Assembly: GCA_905221615.1 (NCBI GenBank)
Contig: CAJNDT010005997.1
Location: forward strand, 1 to 64,000
DNA length: 64,000 nucleotides
Direction: 5' to 3'
Source: Symbiodinium sp. CCMP2592
Taxonomy: Eukaryota; Sar; Dinophyceae; Suessiales; Symbiodiniaceae
In this document: positions 54,117 to 64,000 of the stretch, piece by piece
Position numbering within the stretch: position 1 is the first letter of the stretch
Layout: each line of letters opens with the position of its first letter
The notes under the pieces: model-generated
What the model saw: the letters and a program-made list of their open reading frames with translations, nothing else
What the model was told of the DNA's origin: nothing
The model's database searches: none
Position numbers and translations under genes: made by a program

Positions 54117-54530
54117 CCAGTTGCAGTGAAAAACAGGACCCTACCCATCCCTTCGTTGCTGTGGCCAAGCTTTTAAATCCAGGTTTCGTTTTGCTCCCAA
54201 AATTCTGTTTTGTTTGATCAATCTGCGTGTCTTGATCTTTTACTGATAGTGTTGCCGCATTGCTTTGCGAAACACAGCCCCGGATAGAGTCAGATTTGTT
54301 CCAACCAAGTTGCTGGTGTTGTGAATCTTGCAACATCTCTCAAGCAATGACCGACGCAGCTGTGAACATTCTCGCCAACATGACCGAAGCGGACGCACCT
54401 TTGACAGCAACGGAAAATGCAGCTGCTGCATTGCTTGGGTGTTGACGTCAACAGCCTTGATCTTTCTTTTTGATGACGGCAGAGGTAGGTTTTTTTTTGC
54501 AGGCCTGGTCCGCGACCGCAGCATTAGTAA
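54117..54530 (+). pseudogene. Truncated Amt gene fragment (5' leader and first ~60 codons)
   Basis: Homologous to 747-1160, covering the upstream leader and the start of the ammonium transporter. The start codon region is kept (ATGACCGACGCAGCTGTGAA at 54347-54366), and the first residues (MTDAAVNILANMTEADAPL) match. A frameshift then ends the frame at 54445 although the DNA match continues to GCCTGGTCCGCGACCG. After about 54530 the sequence switches abruptly to retroelement coding sequence. It cannot make a transporter. It shows that Amt sequence has been copied elsewhere, apparently together with its leader. Confidence 0.85.
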
Positions 54531-54540
54531 AGAATTGCCA

Positions 54541-57401
54541 GGCAATGTAGTCTGCACGGACAAGCCACAGATGTTGGCAGAGCTGAAAGCTTTGTGGCAG
54601 GCTCATGCTATGCAGACGCCTTGTACTGTTGCAGTCGTCGTTCCGGAAAGTGGCCAGGGAGTCCGCACAGTGAGTGTATGGTGGCAACCGTCTCGAGTCC
54701 CCGAGCTGGTTCGAATCAAGGTTCACCAGCTTGCCACGAAGCCAGGCCCCATCCCTAAGGAGCCTATCAATGCCAAGATTTCCTCGATTAAGAGCCCGTC
54801 AAAGTGCACTGTTAGAGTACGTCCCCCCGAGCAGTATCGTTGCATGTACAGCGCTAACGGAGCCCAGGACAAGCCAGAGATGGTCATCAGCGAGCTGGCC
54901 AGCAAGGCCGGAGTTCAGGCTGCAATGCTTACAAGAGGGACTTGGGAGCGACTCACACAGAAGCACTCCTCGAAAAGATCAGCGGGCACAGAGGCTTGTT
55001 CGTTTGTCGATTGCAGAAGCCACCTCAGCAAGTGGTGGCATGGATAAAGAAAGAAAAACATGAGGATGATGAAACATAATTTAGAAGAGTGCAAGGCTTA
55101 GCCAGTGCACAGAAGAAGCCGATGTCATTTCGGCAAGGAGGTGGGTCGGATCTCGGTGTTTGTGGCGGAGCCCGCGAGGCCAAGACCAAGCCAAAAATCC
55201 GCACTTGGGCGCTGCACTGGGCACCCGATGCGTGGACGCAAGTTCAAGTGGAAGAGTTCTTGAAAGCCCAGCGCTGGACTGACGTCACAACCTTGACCAG
55301 ACGTAAAGCTTGGAAACGCAGAGAGCCCCACCAGTGGGTGTTCAGAGCTGCGCCTGCAGATGTGACTTCAGATCTGAAGGTCACGTTCACCTATGCCGAT
55401 GGTGACAAGACCTTGACAGTCACCATGGAAAACGTGCGTAAGCAGCGTGGGCGGGATGGCGTTCCTGTGTCGGGTCCTAAGAAGCAGTGGGTGGACAAAA
55501 CCCCTGCGGTCGCAGAGGTCCTCCCAACGCAGTTGGATGCTGAATTTCAAGAAATGGACGTCGACTCCAAGACTGGCACCAAAAGGTGCACTGAAGATGC
55601 GGAGGCAGCCGATGCGGCCAAATGCAGAGGAAACTCAGAGACAGCCGGAACCGCGCCGGCCGGCTCCCCTGATATGCCTACTGCCAAGCTCGTGGGCAGC
55701 GATGTGGAAGAGACGGAGGAGCTGAGGTTGCTTCTCAATGAGGCCCCCGGCTGGAAAGTGCGGGAATGTGGAGGGAGTGTGCATTCCTGGCAGTGGCAAG
55801 TGCGATAGCCTGGTTGCAGGGCAAATCGCTGGACGAAGCTGCTTTGGGCAGGGAAGCCGCTACTTTGCGGTTACTCGCTGTAGCCCACATGAGCAAGCAC
55901 AAGGAATTTTCCGAGAGCTGGGCACCGGATCCGGAAGAGAAAGAAACGATGACTGCAGGAGCCCCTGTGCCGCAAAGTTTCAAGCAGTACTTTGAGCGCT
56001 GCTTGCAAAGGCTACTGGGCAGACACGTTCCTGCTACGAGCCCTTGCAAGCCGCATCGGACACCCGCTGATAGTGTGGAAGTGGGTGCCTGGTTCGGGCA
56101 CTTGGACCAGGGGAGTGGTAGCCCCATGGTTCAAAGACGGGTATGCACAAGGATCCAGGAAGGCCAAGCCGATCTTCTGCCTGGTCCTCTACAAACATCA
56201 CTTTCAGGCTTGGGTGCACGAAGCCAAGGAAGAGCCCCCGCTAGCTTGGACTCGGGAGACAAAACTGCAAGAGCGTGCCAGTTGGAAAGGTGCCGGGCCC
56301 AAAAGTGTGCGAAGTGACCGGCTTTCTTTGCCTGGTGGGACACCTAGCAAAAGGAGCGTTTCTTCTTTGTCTCTGCCTGCCTCGACGCCGTGTCGTTCGA
56401 GCAAACCGGGCCGTTCCTTGCCTCCCGGTACTCCCCGTGCCGGCGATGCCGGTGTCAGCAGCACTGTGCGTGCGGCTACGGGCTCTGCGCGTAGTACAGT
56501 GCGAGCCGAAAGTCTGCCCAGCAGCAAGACCGCTGCAAGCAGTAAGGACCCCAAGAAGAATAGTTTCTGCCCGGATTGTGGTCAAGAAATCAAGGCGAGC
56601 TCCGCTGCTCAGCTGGTGTGGAGCATGTCCAATCACTACCGATACGTGCATCAGAAAACGAAAAGACCTCGTGGAGCGCATATTCGGCAGTATATTCAAA
56701 AGATTGAGCCCAGTGCCGCCATACCGGAAGCCGAGCGCTCATGGTCATGCGAGTTGTGCAAAGTTGGATTGCCTGGCATGCCTTACGCGCAGCAGAAGGC
56801 TTCAGCGAACGAGCACTTGCGTGTCTGCCACCCGGGTGTTTCCCTCAAGCAGCACTATGACATGAAGCGCAAACGGCTGAAGCGTGAGAAAGCAAGTGGC
56901 CAAATCAATACGGAACACTTGAGTCAGGCTTGGGATGCGCTTAAGAAAAAGCACCGTGCTCGCTGCTTAAAGCTTTTGCTGCAGAAGAAAGCAAAAGTGG
57001 GCAAGCGCAGGCTTGTGCCAGTGGAGTGGGACTGGAAGGAGGCGCGGGCTAGAACGAAAGGCTTCATGAAGACATGCGCCCGTTGTTTTCGCATGTGCTA
57101 TAGGGTCACTAGCTTCAAGAGCATCGAGTGTGCTGGATTGCCTAAGACCCACGGTCGCGCCATTTTCCGCTATTTTATTTGGCATCAGATGACAACTGAC
57201 TCGCCTGGCAATCCCGAAAAGCTGCTGCAAGCATGGGGCCTGACGCATGCAGAGTTCGTGCAGAAGCTTGGATTGACGCCTGACCAAGTCAAGAACAGAG
57301 TGGCCGCACTCGAGGGTCGGCCCTTCCACATGGGCCAAGCATGCGAAGCCTTCTGCCAAGAAGTAACCGCCCGCTGCCATGATTCGTGTCACTACTCTTA
57401 A
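54541..57401 (+). pseudogene. LINE ORF1-like: OTU-like region and C2H2 zinc fingers
   Basis: Coding sequence is spread over three frames (to 55047; 55089-55808; about 55766-57401) with frameshifts between them. The first part has no recognised domain. The sequence from about 55770 to 56215 resembles an OTU cysteine protease: RECAFLAVASAIAWLQG (candidate catalytic Cys), YWADTFLLRALASRIGHPLIVW, and FCLVLYKHHFQAWV (candidate His). Two C2H2-type fingers follow: CPDCGQEI with HYRYVH (56569-56655) and CELCKVGL with HLRVCH (56750-56830). A basic region and a Cys-containing C-terminus come next. The last frame is intact for about 470 codons. It overlaps the start of the endonuclease ORF by 23 bases. 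The ORF1 label rests on that position. Confidence 0.6.
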
Positions 57402-59110
57402 CGTGGGAGGCCAGATGGGCCTTTGGCGAGTCATGCATGGTGTGGTGACTCGGCAGCAAAGCGAAGTCTTCTGTCTGCAGGAAACCAGCGTCGATGCTAG
57501 CTAGCTAGACACTGGAAATCTTTTGAAGCTGCTGCAAAAAAGGCCGGGTATCGTGCTTACATGGTGCCGGCCTTTCCTTGCAATGATAGGTGGAATAGTG
57601 GGTGTAGGTTAAAGGGTGGTCTGATTTCCTTAGTCTCTGCCCATTTGCCCCAGCGGCGAGGGGATGAAACTCGAGAGCATGATGTGCAGCTCTTGACTAT
57701 GTGGGTTTCGCAGATCGCAGTGGTGAATGTGTATGCTAAGCCCGAAGAAGAAAGCAGGAACCGCCTTGCGTGTCTCCTGCCCCAAGCAGTCTTGGGCCAA
57801 AGGGTTCAAGAGAAGTGGTTGGCTGCTGGTGACTTTAATGCCGAGGCAGACGATGAGGACATGGTTGCAGCCTGTCATCTGTTAGGTGGGCAGTTCCACC
57901 CGCAAGGTCGGCCGACCAGGTGGAATTCCGGCCGTGAAATAGACCTCTTCGCCAGTAATTGTCCGGATGCTGTGTCTTGCGTGCGATTGCTGGATGACGA
58001 ATGGGTTAGTGACCACATTCCCGTTGCCTGTAAGGCAGCGCAGTGGACCCAGCTCCTTGCAAAGCATTGGCAGACTTCTCAGCTTCCTCAGATTGACCCT
58101 TCGTCCATTCAAGAGGCGTGGGATGAGTACATGCAGCAACTTGATGCTACGCTCCGTGCAGCTACGGCTGAAGTGGCGACAAAGCTTGAAGGTTCAGATG
58201 AAGCTGCAGAGCTACAGAAGCAATTTGCGGCGATGCGGGCCTAAGGGCGGTTTGCCTGAGTGGTCTTTGTGCAATCGGCCCTGCAAGCCTGCAAGACCCG
58301 GGGAGAGCAATATGCGCATTTGTAAGCTGCGGCGGAAGCTGGCTCGAGCTGTTGAAGCTAAGAGACTTTTGCGTGCAGCAGACCCGGCCTTGCGCGAGAA
58401 CCCGTTGCACGGGCTGTTGCATAAGGTTTTAGGTTTTGTGCCCAGTAGTGTAGGTGAAGCGGTTCGCCTACTCCTGGCTGCGGTGCAAGACTTGCAAAGA
58501 AGCATTGCTGCTGCTGAGCTGCAGGACAAAAATGCCAGGCTGGAACAGTGGAAGGCTGATATGCACCACTTGCCGCAAGCCTCTCGTTGGATTAAGGGTA
58601 GGAGGCAGCCTTGCATGCCTACTATCATTAATGATGAAGGTGCTACAGAGATGCCGGAGCAAGCTGTCGATGCCATTGCTTCTCATTGGAGCGGCGTGTT
58701 TGCTGAAGGCCGCCGGCCGGTTCAAGAGGTAGCTGCTAACCTGTGTGCTTCCGCCCCGGCGTGCGAGCAGGCGCAATGGCATTGGCCTCAGTCGAAGCAG
58801 CGCCGCAGAGCCTTGACAGAGACCGCACCCGCGCCCACTGGCGGAGCGGACAATTGGCAACCGTGCGAATTGCGTTACCTTCCAAACGAGCCTCTGGAGC
58901 GGTGGCTCATTCTTGCTCGCCAGTGGGCCTTACAGGGTTTGGTCCCGAAACAGCTCAGCATTGGTGTGCAAAGCAACCTTGTTAAACCTAAGAAGGTGCA
59001 GCAAGGTCAGTTACATGCTAAGCTGCTAAGCATACTCGACCCATCACGGTGATGAGTGTGTTTTGGAGGGCATTGGCAAGTGCCAAACTGGCGAAAGTGC
59101 ATTGTTGGCA
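57379..59110 (+). pseudogene. LINE ORF2 fragment: APE-type endonuclease and start of RT
   Basis: The ATG at 57379 opens MIRVTTLNVGGQ and reaches EVFCLQETS, the start of an APE-like endonuclease. A TAG at 57502 within a TAGC repeat then stops the frame. The domain continues in another frame (57561-58244) with AAGDFNAEADD, SGREIDLFAS and SDHIPVACK, so the catalytic Asp/Asn and the final SDH are present. After a further shift, 58245-59040 encodes the linker to the RT. At 59035-59090 a third frame reads TRPITVMSVFWRALASA, the beginning of the RT palm. No later RT motif (FADD) follows, so the element is cut off at its 3' side. The domain would nick target DNA for target-primed reverse transcription. 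Confidence 0.8.
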
Positions 59111-60272
59111 GGCCTTAAGAGTATTAAGAGTCTGCTTCGACCCACTGTGACGCACGATGACGGCGACGAGCTGGATGCCTGGCTCCTTGCTGAGTTGTCA
59201 TCGTTGATTGAACACCGTAAGCCTGGAACTCTGCAGGACAACTTACGAAGATTGGTTACCTGGCTGGATAAGTGGGAAAGCAGGCTGCAGCACACAGTGG
59301 CGATTGGGCTCAGGATCACGATTATCGCTTCTTGTGGACTGCGGACTCTTGGTGGCTCTCTACATGTCCCAGGTGGTCCTCGGAGATTGGTCAACATTGT
59401 TTGGACAAGTTGACGGACTCAAGGGCACGGTCTTTGTCGCAGGCCGAGCTCGAGCCAAGGGTGAGGATGATCCTCATCCTTGTTGGAGTCAGCGACTTGG
59501 GTACGAGCTGGCGGCAACAACATAGGAAAGAGAAGGCTCAAGTTCTCAAGTCAGAGGTGGTTGGGCATGCCACTTCGGGATAGCGCCTAAACAGCGATCT
59601 TGTAAAACGACAGAGGTGTGAAGATCGGGCGCACCTGGAGACGCGAGGACAGTGTGGTGGTACGGATGGTCATCGACGCTCGTTTCGCACAGCAGTGGAG
59701 ACAAACGGTGGCCAAACCAGGCAATCCCGAAGGCGATGACTGAAGTTTACGACATGTGGGGATTTGAACTTCATACGGCAGCCGACGGAGCGCAGGCTCT
59801 ATCAGAGGATTAGCTCGTGTTTCCCGGCCAGTTTCGCTAAGGAGCTCATGAATCATTCTGGCGCTCTACATGGGGGGATCGATGGTTCGTACAGCCCATG
59901 GGCATGGAACTTGAAGGCGCAGTACGCTGCATCGCGTGGGATGGCAAGGAGACGTGGAGCGACTACGCGGGCAGACTACACAAGGACATTTGCTTGGTAA
60001 GTATCAACTTGGAGTGCGAGTTTCAGCTACCGAGGCGGCGAAGCATCCCACAACCACCCATTGGACCATGCAAGGCGTGCAGCAGGGCGTGCGAGCAGAC
60101 GTGATCTAGAGGAGTTGGTGCAAACTACGGCGGAGGACGGCGATGGCGCAACCTTGCACTTGGTTTTCACCAAGAGCAGCCGGAAGCGACGCAGGGAAGG
60201 GGGACACTCAGCAACATGGCAAATGCAAAGCCACCGACTCCGAGTCCACCAACAAGTCGGCGTTGAAGGGCT
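59111..60272. other. Degenerate sequence between two retroelement remnants
   Basis: Short open frames (for example 59063-59413 and 59764-60000) have no recognised domain. High GC and open stretches suggest decayed retroelement coding sequence, possibly the N-terminal part of the ORF1-like remnant that follows. Confidence 0.4.
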
Positions 60273-62170
60273 TTGATCATTGGGGCTACGGCGGCAGAAA
60301 ACACCGCTAACGACAATAGCGGAAAGTGCTTGTTGCTAGCCGCCGCTCATCAGCTGGAGATTCTACGGCCCAAGGAACGCAAACGAAGTCATCGACAAAT
60401 TCGGGAGTTCACTCATGCATATTTGCTCAAGGCCAAGGACAAGTTGAGTCACAAGTGGGACAACACGAACGCCAAGGGCAAAGCTACCACCGATTCGTTC
60501 GATGACTTCCTTACCGAGCTGCGCAAGATCGGTACTTGGGCCGGGGCCTTCGAGCTCAACGCACTGGCCGAGGCACCGAAAGTCAAGTTTCTCGTAGCCA
60601 CGTCTTGTGGAGAGGTTCAGGGTTAAAGAATTCAGCCACGAAGCCAAGGAGGCGATCAGGCTCTACTACGACTACGGCGCGGCACTCTGGGAATCCGTAT
60701 CCGAGGTCGACATGCAAGCCTGGTGCAAGATCAAGCAGCAGAACGAGATGACACCCGTGAACATTGACGATACGGAGGAGGAGATAGCCAACATCAAGCG
60801 AGTGAGAGGTGATTTTGCCTCGGTGACGTCTCGGGGCCGTGCTCATCGCAAGGCGCCGTCGTCATTGAAGTTGAGTGATTTTGCCTCCGATTCCTCCGAC
60901 AAGGCCTCCCACAAGAAGTCAAGGAAAAAGGCACAATCCTCCAGTAGCAGAGCGGCAAAGCAATCCGAGGACAAAGCTGCAAGTTCAGACGACACTTCCG
61001 CCGTGCAACGCGGCGGGTCATCGTTTATAGGTCCAGGTGCTATGTGCTTGCGAGATGTGAAGGCGCCGATCGTGGAGGCCCGGAATCGCGGCTTGGACGC
61101 ACCAAATCGGTCCCAACCATGTGCCATCTCATCAAGCAGTTGGGCCGGACACCCATGTGTTCGTCCCAGCATTGCGAGAAACATACGGCAGCATATAGCA
61201 ACGAGCGACTGTTCTCTGGAGAAGTTGCAAATTTTCCAGTTTGTAGCTGACAACCGTGAGAAAACCATGTGCAGTTTGGCACCACTCCCTTTTTCCACGG
61301 GCGGCTCGAGATGGGGATGCACTACTTGCGGGAGATATTGGAGAAAGTTCAGCCTTCTCAAAACCTCCGTTCAGGAAAATATCGGCCAAGAATGCCAAGG
61401 GCCTTTAGGGGCAATAGCTTCAAGCAATCTTGGACTAAGGCATGCAAGGAGGATAAGGAAGTCCTCAAGTGCTGCTACAAGATGTCCCCCAAAGAGGTGG
61501 GGAGGGCCGATCAAGGCACAGCGGCTTTCACGAAAACCATTGGCCGTCCCAAGAACGGCAAATGCCTTGCCAAGGCTGTCTTGAAGGCCCACACAAGCGC
61601 GGAGAGAAAGCACGAACGCGCTGCCAAGCTTGTCGAACGGCCGCCCCAGGCCATCAAGGCAACGAAAGCCATGAAGACACTGCCACAGTCCCTTCATATG
61701 GACATGTGAGGAGTGCTACCTGACAATCGAGGCGGCTAATGATATGCGCGTAAAGGGGGGCAAGAAGGTGTGGGCGCACATGGGTAAGTACCATCCAGAG
61801 CTCCGCCAGCCGAAGTGCCGAAGGACACGAAGATCAGCAAGCGTAAGGGCCTACCGAGTTGGAAGTCCGACATATGTCACTTGTGGCCCAATGCAGAGAA
61901 ACCCCGGCATCTGGAACACCAGCGGCGAGCGCACATGGCCACTATGCATCCAGGCGTTGACCCAGCCGAATTTGTCAGCACCATCAACGGCAAGCGGCGG
62001 AGGCGAGACTTGCGCGCGCCTTCGTTGCCGAGAGGCCAACCCCGTCTGCCAGTTGCACATCCAAGAAGTCACGAAAAGAGCACTGGGACCGTATCCGGCA
62101 TGTGCCAGCTGGCCGTGTCGACACAAATGTCACGCTTGGGCCCAGTCCCTCACTCTTTTTTGAAACCACT
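60273..62170 (+). pseudogene. Second OTU-like plus zinc-finger retroelement ORF remnant
   Basis: In the first frame (60273-60626) SGKCLLLAAAHQLEIL, FLTELRKIGTWAGAFELNAL and VKFLV follow the order of an OTU protease. The final strand continues one frame over (60640-60700, AIRLYYDYGAALWES) with the expected His apparently replaced. A Lys/Ser-rich linker follows. Cys/His pairs then resemble degenerate C2H2 fingers: WGCTTCG (about 61310), WTCEECYLTIEAA with WAHMGKYHPE (61695-61800), and ICHLW with HQRRAHMATMHPGV (61870-61955). Frames change at least four times. The order OTU, linker, fingers ending in HPGV matches the element at 54541-57401, so both are probably ORF1 copies from one family. Confidence 0.5.
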
Positions 62171-62487
62171 TGTTCGATACTCTTGAAATCCTTAGCCTCA
62201 GTCCCCAGACCCTTACCCCCACGTTACGAAAAACTTTTTTGCCGATTTCGGCAGAAGTATAACTCTATTCAGCATATCTACAAGCGTAGGGCAACCGAGG
62301 CTTGGACGACACTGGGATCCGCTCCGCACTGGTGCAGCGCCGCGGCCTATGCCAAGGGTCTGGTTGGCTGTGGCTCTTCGGTGTTTTCTTTGTACCATTA
62401 GTTGAAGTAACAATAGTAAATTAGGGGCACTTTTCATACTAATAATTACGACAGGAATCACAATCATGATTTACAGCGATGGTTATG
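62171..62487. other. Non-coding spacer
   Basis: Nothing recognised. Confidence 0.5.
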
Positions 62488-62570
62488 GTAATAGTGGTGG
62501 TGGTGGCAGTAGTAGCAGTAGTAGTAGTAGTAGTAGCAGCAGCAGCCCCTGCAGCAGCAGCGGCAAACTT
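62488..62570. repeat. TAG/CAG triplet repeat
   Basis: GTGGTGGCAGTAGTAG, then TAG and CAG units. Confidence 0.9.
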
Positions 62571-62849
62571 GATTTTGGCAGACGTCTGTACATGCAATCC
62601 TCTGCTTCGCGCGAGATTGGCCCAGAAGTCGCTTCTCCCTATTCTAAGTCTTGCGACGACACTCGAGCTTCAAGCTTCGAATTCCTACGAGGCCCGAAGA
62701 AGGTAGCTGAGATTTCGCAAAGACTAAGCAAGCATTGCGGGGGAGTGGCAAAGAAACAAACCCCGAGCCCGGTTTGGGTATACGGGTTCTAGGTTTGGGG
62801 CTTAGGTGTTTAGGGTTTCCATAAGAACACGTAGATAGAAAGTTCAATC

Positions 62850-63115
62850 CACACGTATGTATATGTACATATGTATAAATATATATATATATATATTTAT
62901 ATTTATTTATTTATTTATATATATACATAAAATGTATATGAACATGGATATACATGAAAATGTAAATATAGATCCGCAAATATGTAAACAAGAAATCTAT
63001 CTGTCTATCTATTCATCTAACTGTCTATCTCTCTATCTGTCTATCTGTATATATATATATACGACGTACATACATGCATGCACACACACAGACACATATA
63101 TAATTATGCTTCCTA
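62850..63115. repeat. (TA)n and (TCTA)n microsatellite
   Basis: TATATA, TTTATTTA and CTATCTGTCTAT units. Confidence 0.9.
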
Positions 63116-63487
63116 AAAAGCTTCGATATGTTGCGGCTCCCAGGCCTTGTTGCCGCCGTGGAGGCCGCAGCCAGCACCGTCGAGACTGCAGAGGAGCCTC
63201 GTCGGCACAAAGACGTTTGGCCCAAGCGGTTCAGAGTGTTTCGGGTCTGCCCGCTTCGACTCCGCACCGTAAACAGTCGCGTGGCCTTCGGCTTAAAGTT
63301 TGTTCGGTTCAGTCTTTGCACATCGGATCGTTGGGCTTAGAGTCTCGGCCATAGTTCGGCGTTCAGGCTCAAGGCGTCTCGGCAACACCGCATTCATGCT
63401 GAACCATCGCTGTGCCAGTGAACCATGATGATGCTAGCAACACCAAGAGCCATGGTAATCACACCACAGCCGTCGCTGTTGCTGAAG
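63116..63487. other. Non-coding spacer
   Basis: GC-rich sequence without a recognised gene. Confidence 0.45.
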
Positions 63488-63562
63488 CATCTACAACTGC
63501 TGCTGCTGCTGCTACTGCTGCTGTCGCTGCCACCGCCACCAACACTGCTGCTGCTGCTGCCC
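63488..63562. repeat. GCT triplet repeat
   Basis: Imperfect GCT/CTG units. Confidence 0.85.
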
Positions 63563-63627
63563 ATACCATGACGATTACGACCACCATGGCACCCCTAACA
63601 GATAACGCAATGAACGCGTGTGGGCTC

Positions 63628-64000
63628 TAATTAGTATTAGTATTAGTAGTGGTATCAGTATGTATGTTAGAGTATTAGTGTTTTTTAAAATATTTTAGTA
63701 TATTTCAGTATATTTTAGTATAGTATATTTAGTATATTAGCATATTAGTACATAAGTACATTAGTATATTAGTATATTAGTGTATTAGTATATTAGTAGA
63801 TTAGTAGATTAGTATATTAGTATATTGGTATACCACTATATTAGTATAGTAGTATACGAGTATATCAGTATAGTAGTACAGTAGTATAGTAGTATAGTAG
63901 TATAGTAGTATAGTAGTTTAGTAGTATAGTAGTATAGTAGTATATTAGTATATTAGTATATTAGTATAAGAGTTTTTAAGTTTATTAGTTTGTTAGTCTG
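63628..64000. repeat. (TAGTAT)n / (TATTAG)n satellite running off the window
   Basis: About 370 bases of TATTAG, TAGTAT and TATAGTAG units continuing to the right edge. Confidence 0.95.

Noticed and set aside
54480-54515. Possible intron in the truncated Amt copy (GTAGG, T run, CAG)
   Set aside because: The aligned intact gene has sequence of the same length at this place, so it is substitution, not an inserted intron.

Overview
The window looks like nuclear DNA of a dinoflagellate, most likely of the Symbiodiniaceae/Suessiales type. This is inferred, not proven. The support is: very many degenerate TTTAGGG/CCCTAAA (telomere-type) words scattered through non-coding DNA; an intronless ammonium transporter gene; a very large Ty1/copia element carrying extra domains, including a methyltransferase-like one of the kind reported in Symbiodinium retrotransposons; and sparse genes among microsatellites and decayed retroelements. 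Only one conventional host gene is clear. Most of the other coding potential belongs to mobile elements.

Layout. 1-2873: an intact 446-codon ammonium transporter (Amt) between two ~440-bp direct repeats. 2874-6034: non-coding DNA with microsatellites, telomere-like words and four small foldback (MITE-like) elements. 6035-8365: an unrecognised 776-codon ORF followed by a 15-A tract, lying inside telomere-like repeats. 8366-10580: long satellite, microsatellite and triplet tracts. 10700-12520: a decayed non-LTR (LINE) element with recognisable endonuclease and reverse transcriptase remnants. 12521-16310: non-coding.

16311-34618: a giant copia LTR retrotransposon with ~248-bp LTRs that differ at about three places, and an initiator-tRNA-like primer binding site. 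It encodes Gag-protease-integrase-methyltransferase-like-RT, RNase H in the +1 frame, and then about 8 kb of accessory coding sequence downstream of pol. The accessory protein appears to combine a Tpt1/KptA-like ADP-ribosyltransferase fold, a cysteine-rich zinc-binding module, an endonuclease/exonuclease/phosphatase (EEP)-like domain and a C-terminal membrane segment. A further ORF, still in frame after one stop codon, has a Cys/His motif and a coiled coil. A 100-N gap at 28568-28667 is bracketed by two near-identical 2.3-kb copies of the same stretch. This looks like an unmerged contig overlap, so the true element is probably nearer 16 kb.

34619-54116: about 19.5 kb with no convincing gene; it holds G-rich satellite, telomere-like tracts, microsatellites and further foldback elements. 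54117-59110: a truncated copy of the 5' UTR and 5' coding end of the Amt gene, joined to a broken LINE whose ORF1 has an OTU-like protease region plus C2H2 zinc fingers and whose ORF2 has an APE-type endonuclease and the first RT motif. 60270-62170: remains of a second ORF1 of the same OTU plus zinc-finger type. The last 1.8 kb is microsatellite-rich.

Working relationships: LTRs, primer site, Gag, protease, integrase, RT and RNase H form the replication machinery of the copia element. The methyltransferase-like, ADP-ribosyltransferase-like and EEP-like domains are cargo of unknown role. Coordinates of small repeats were read by eye and may be off by a few bases.
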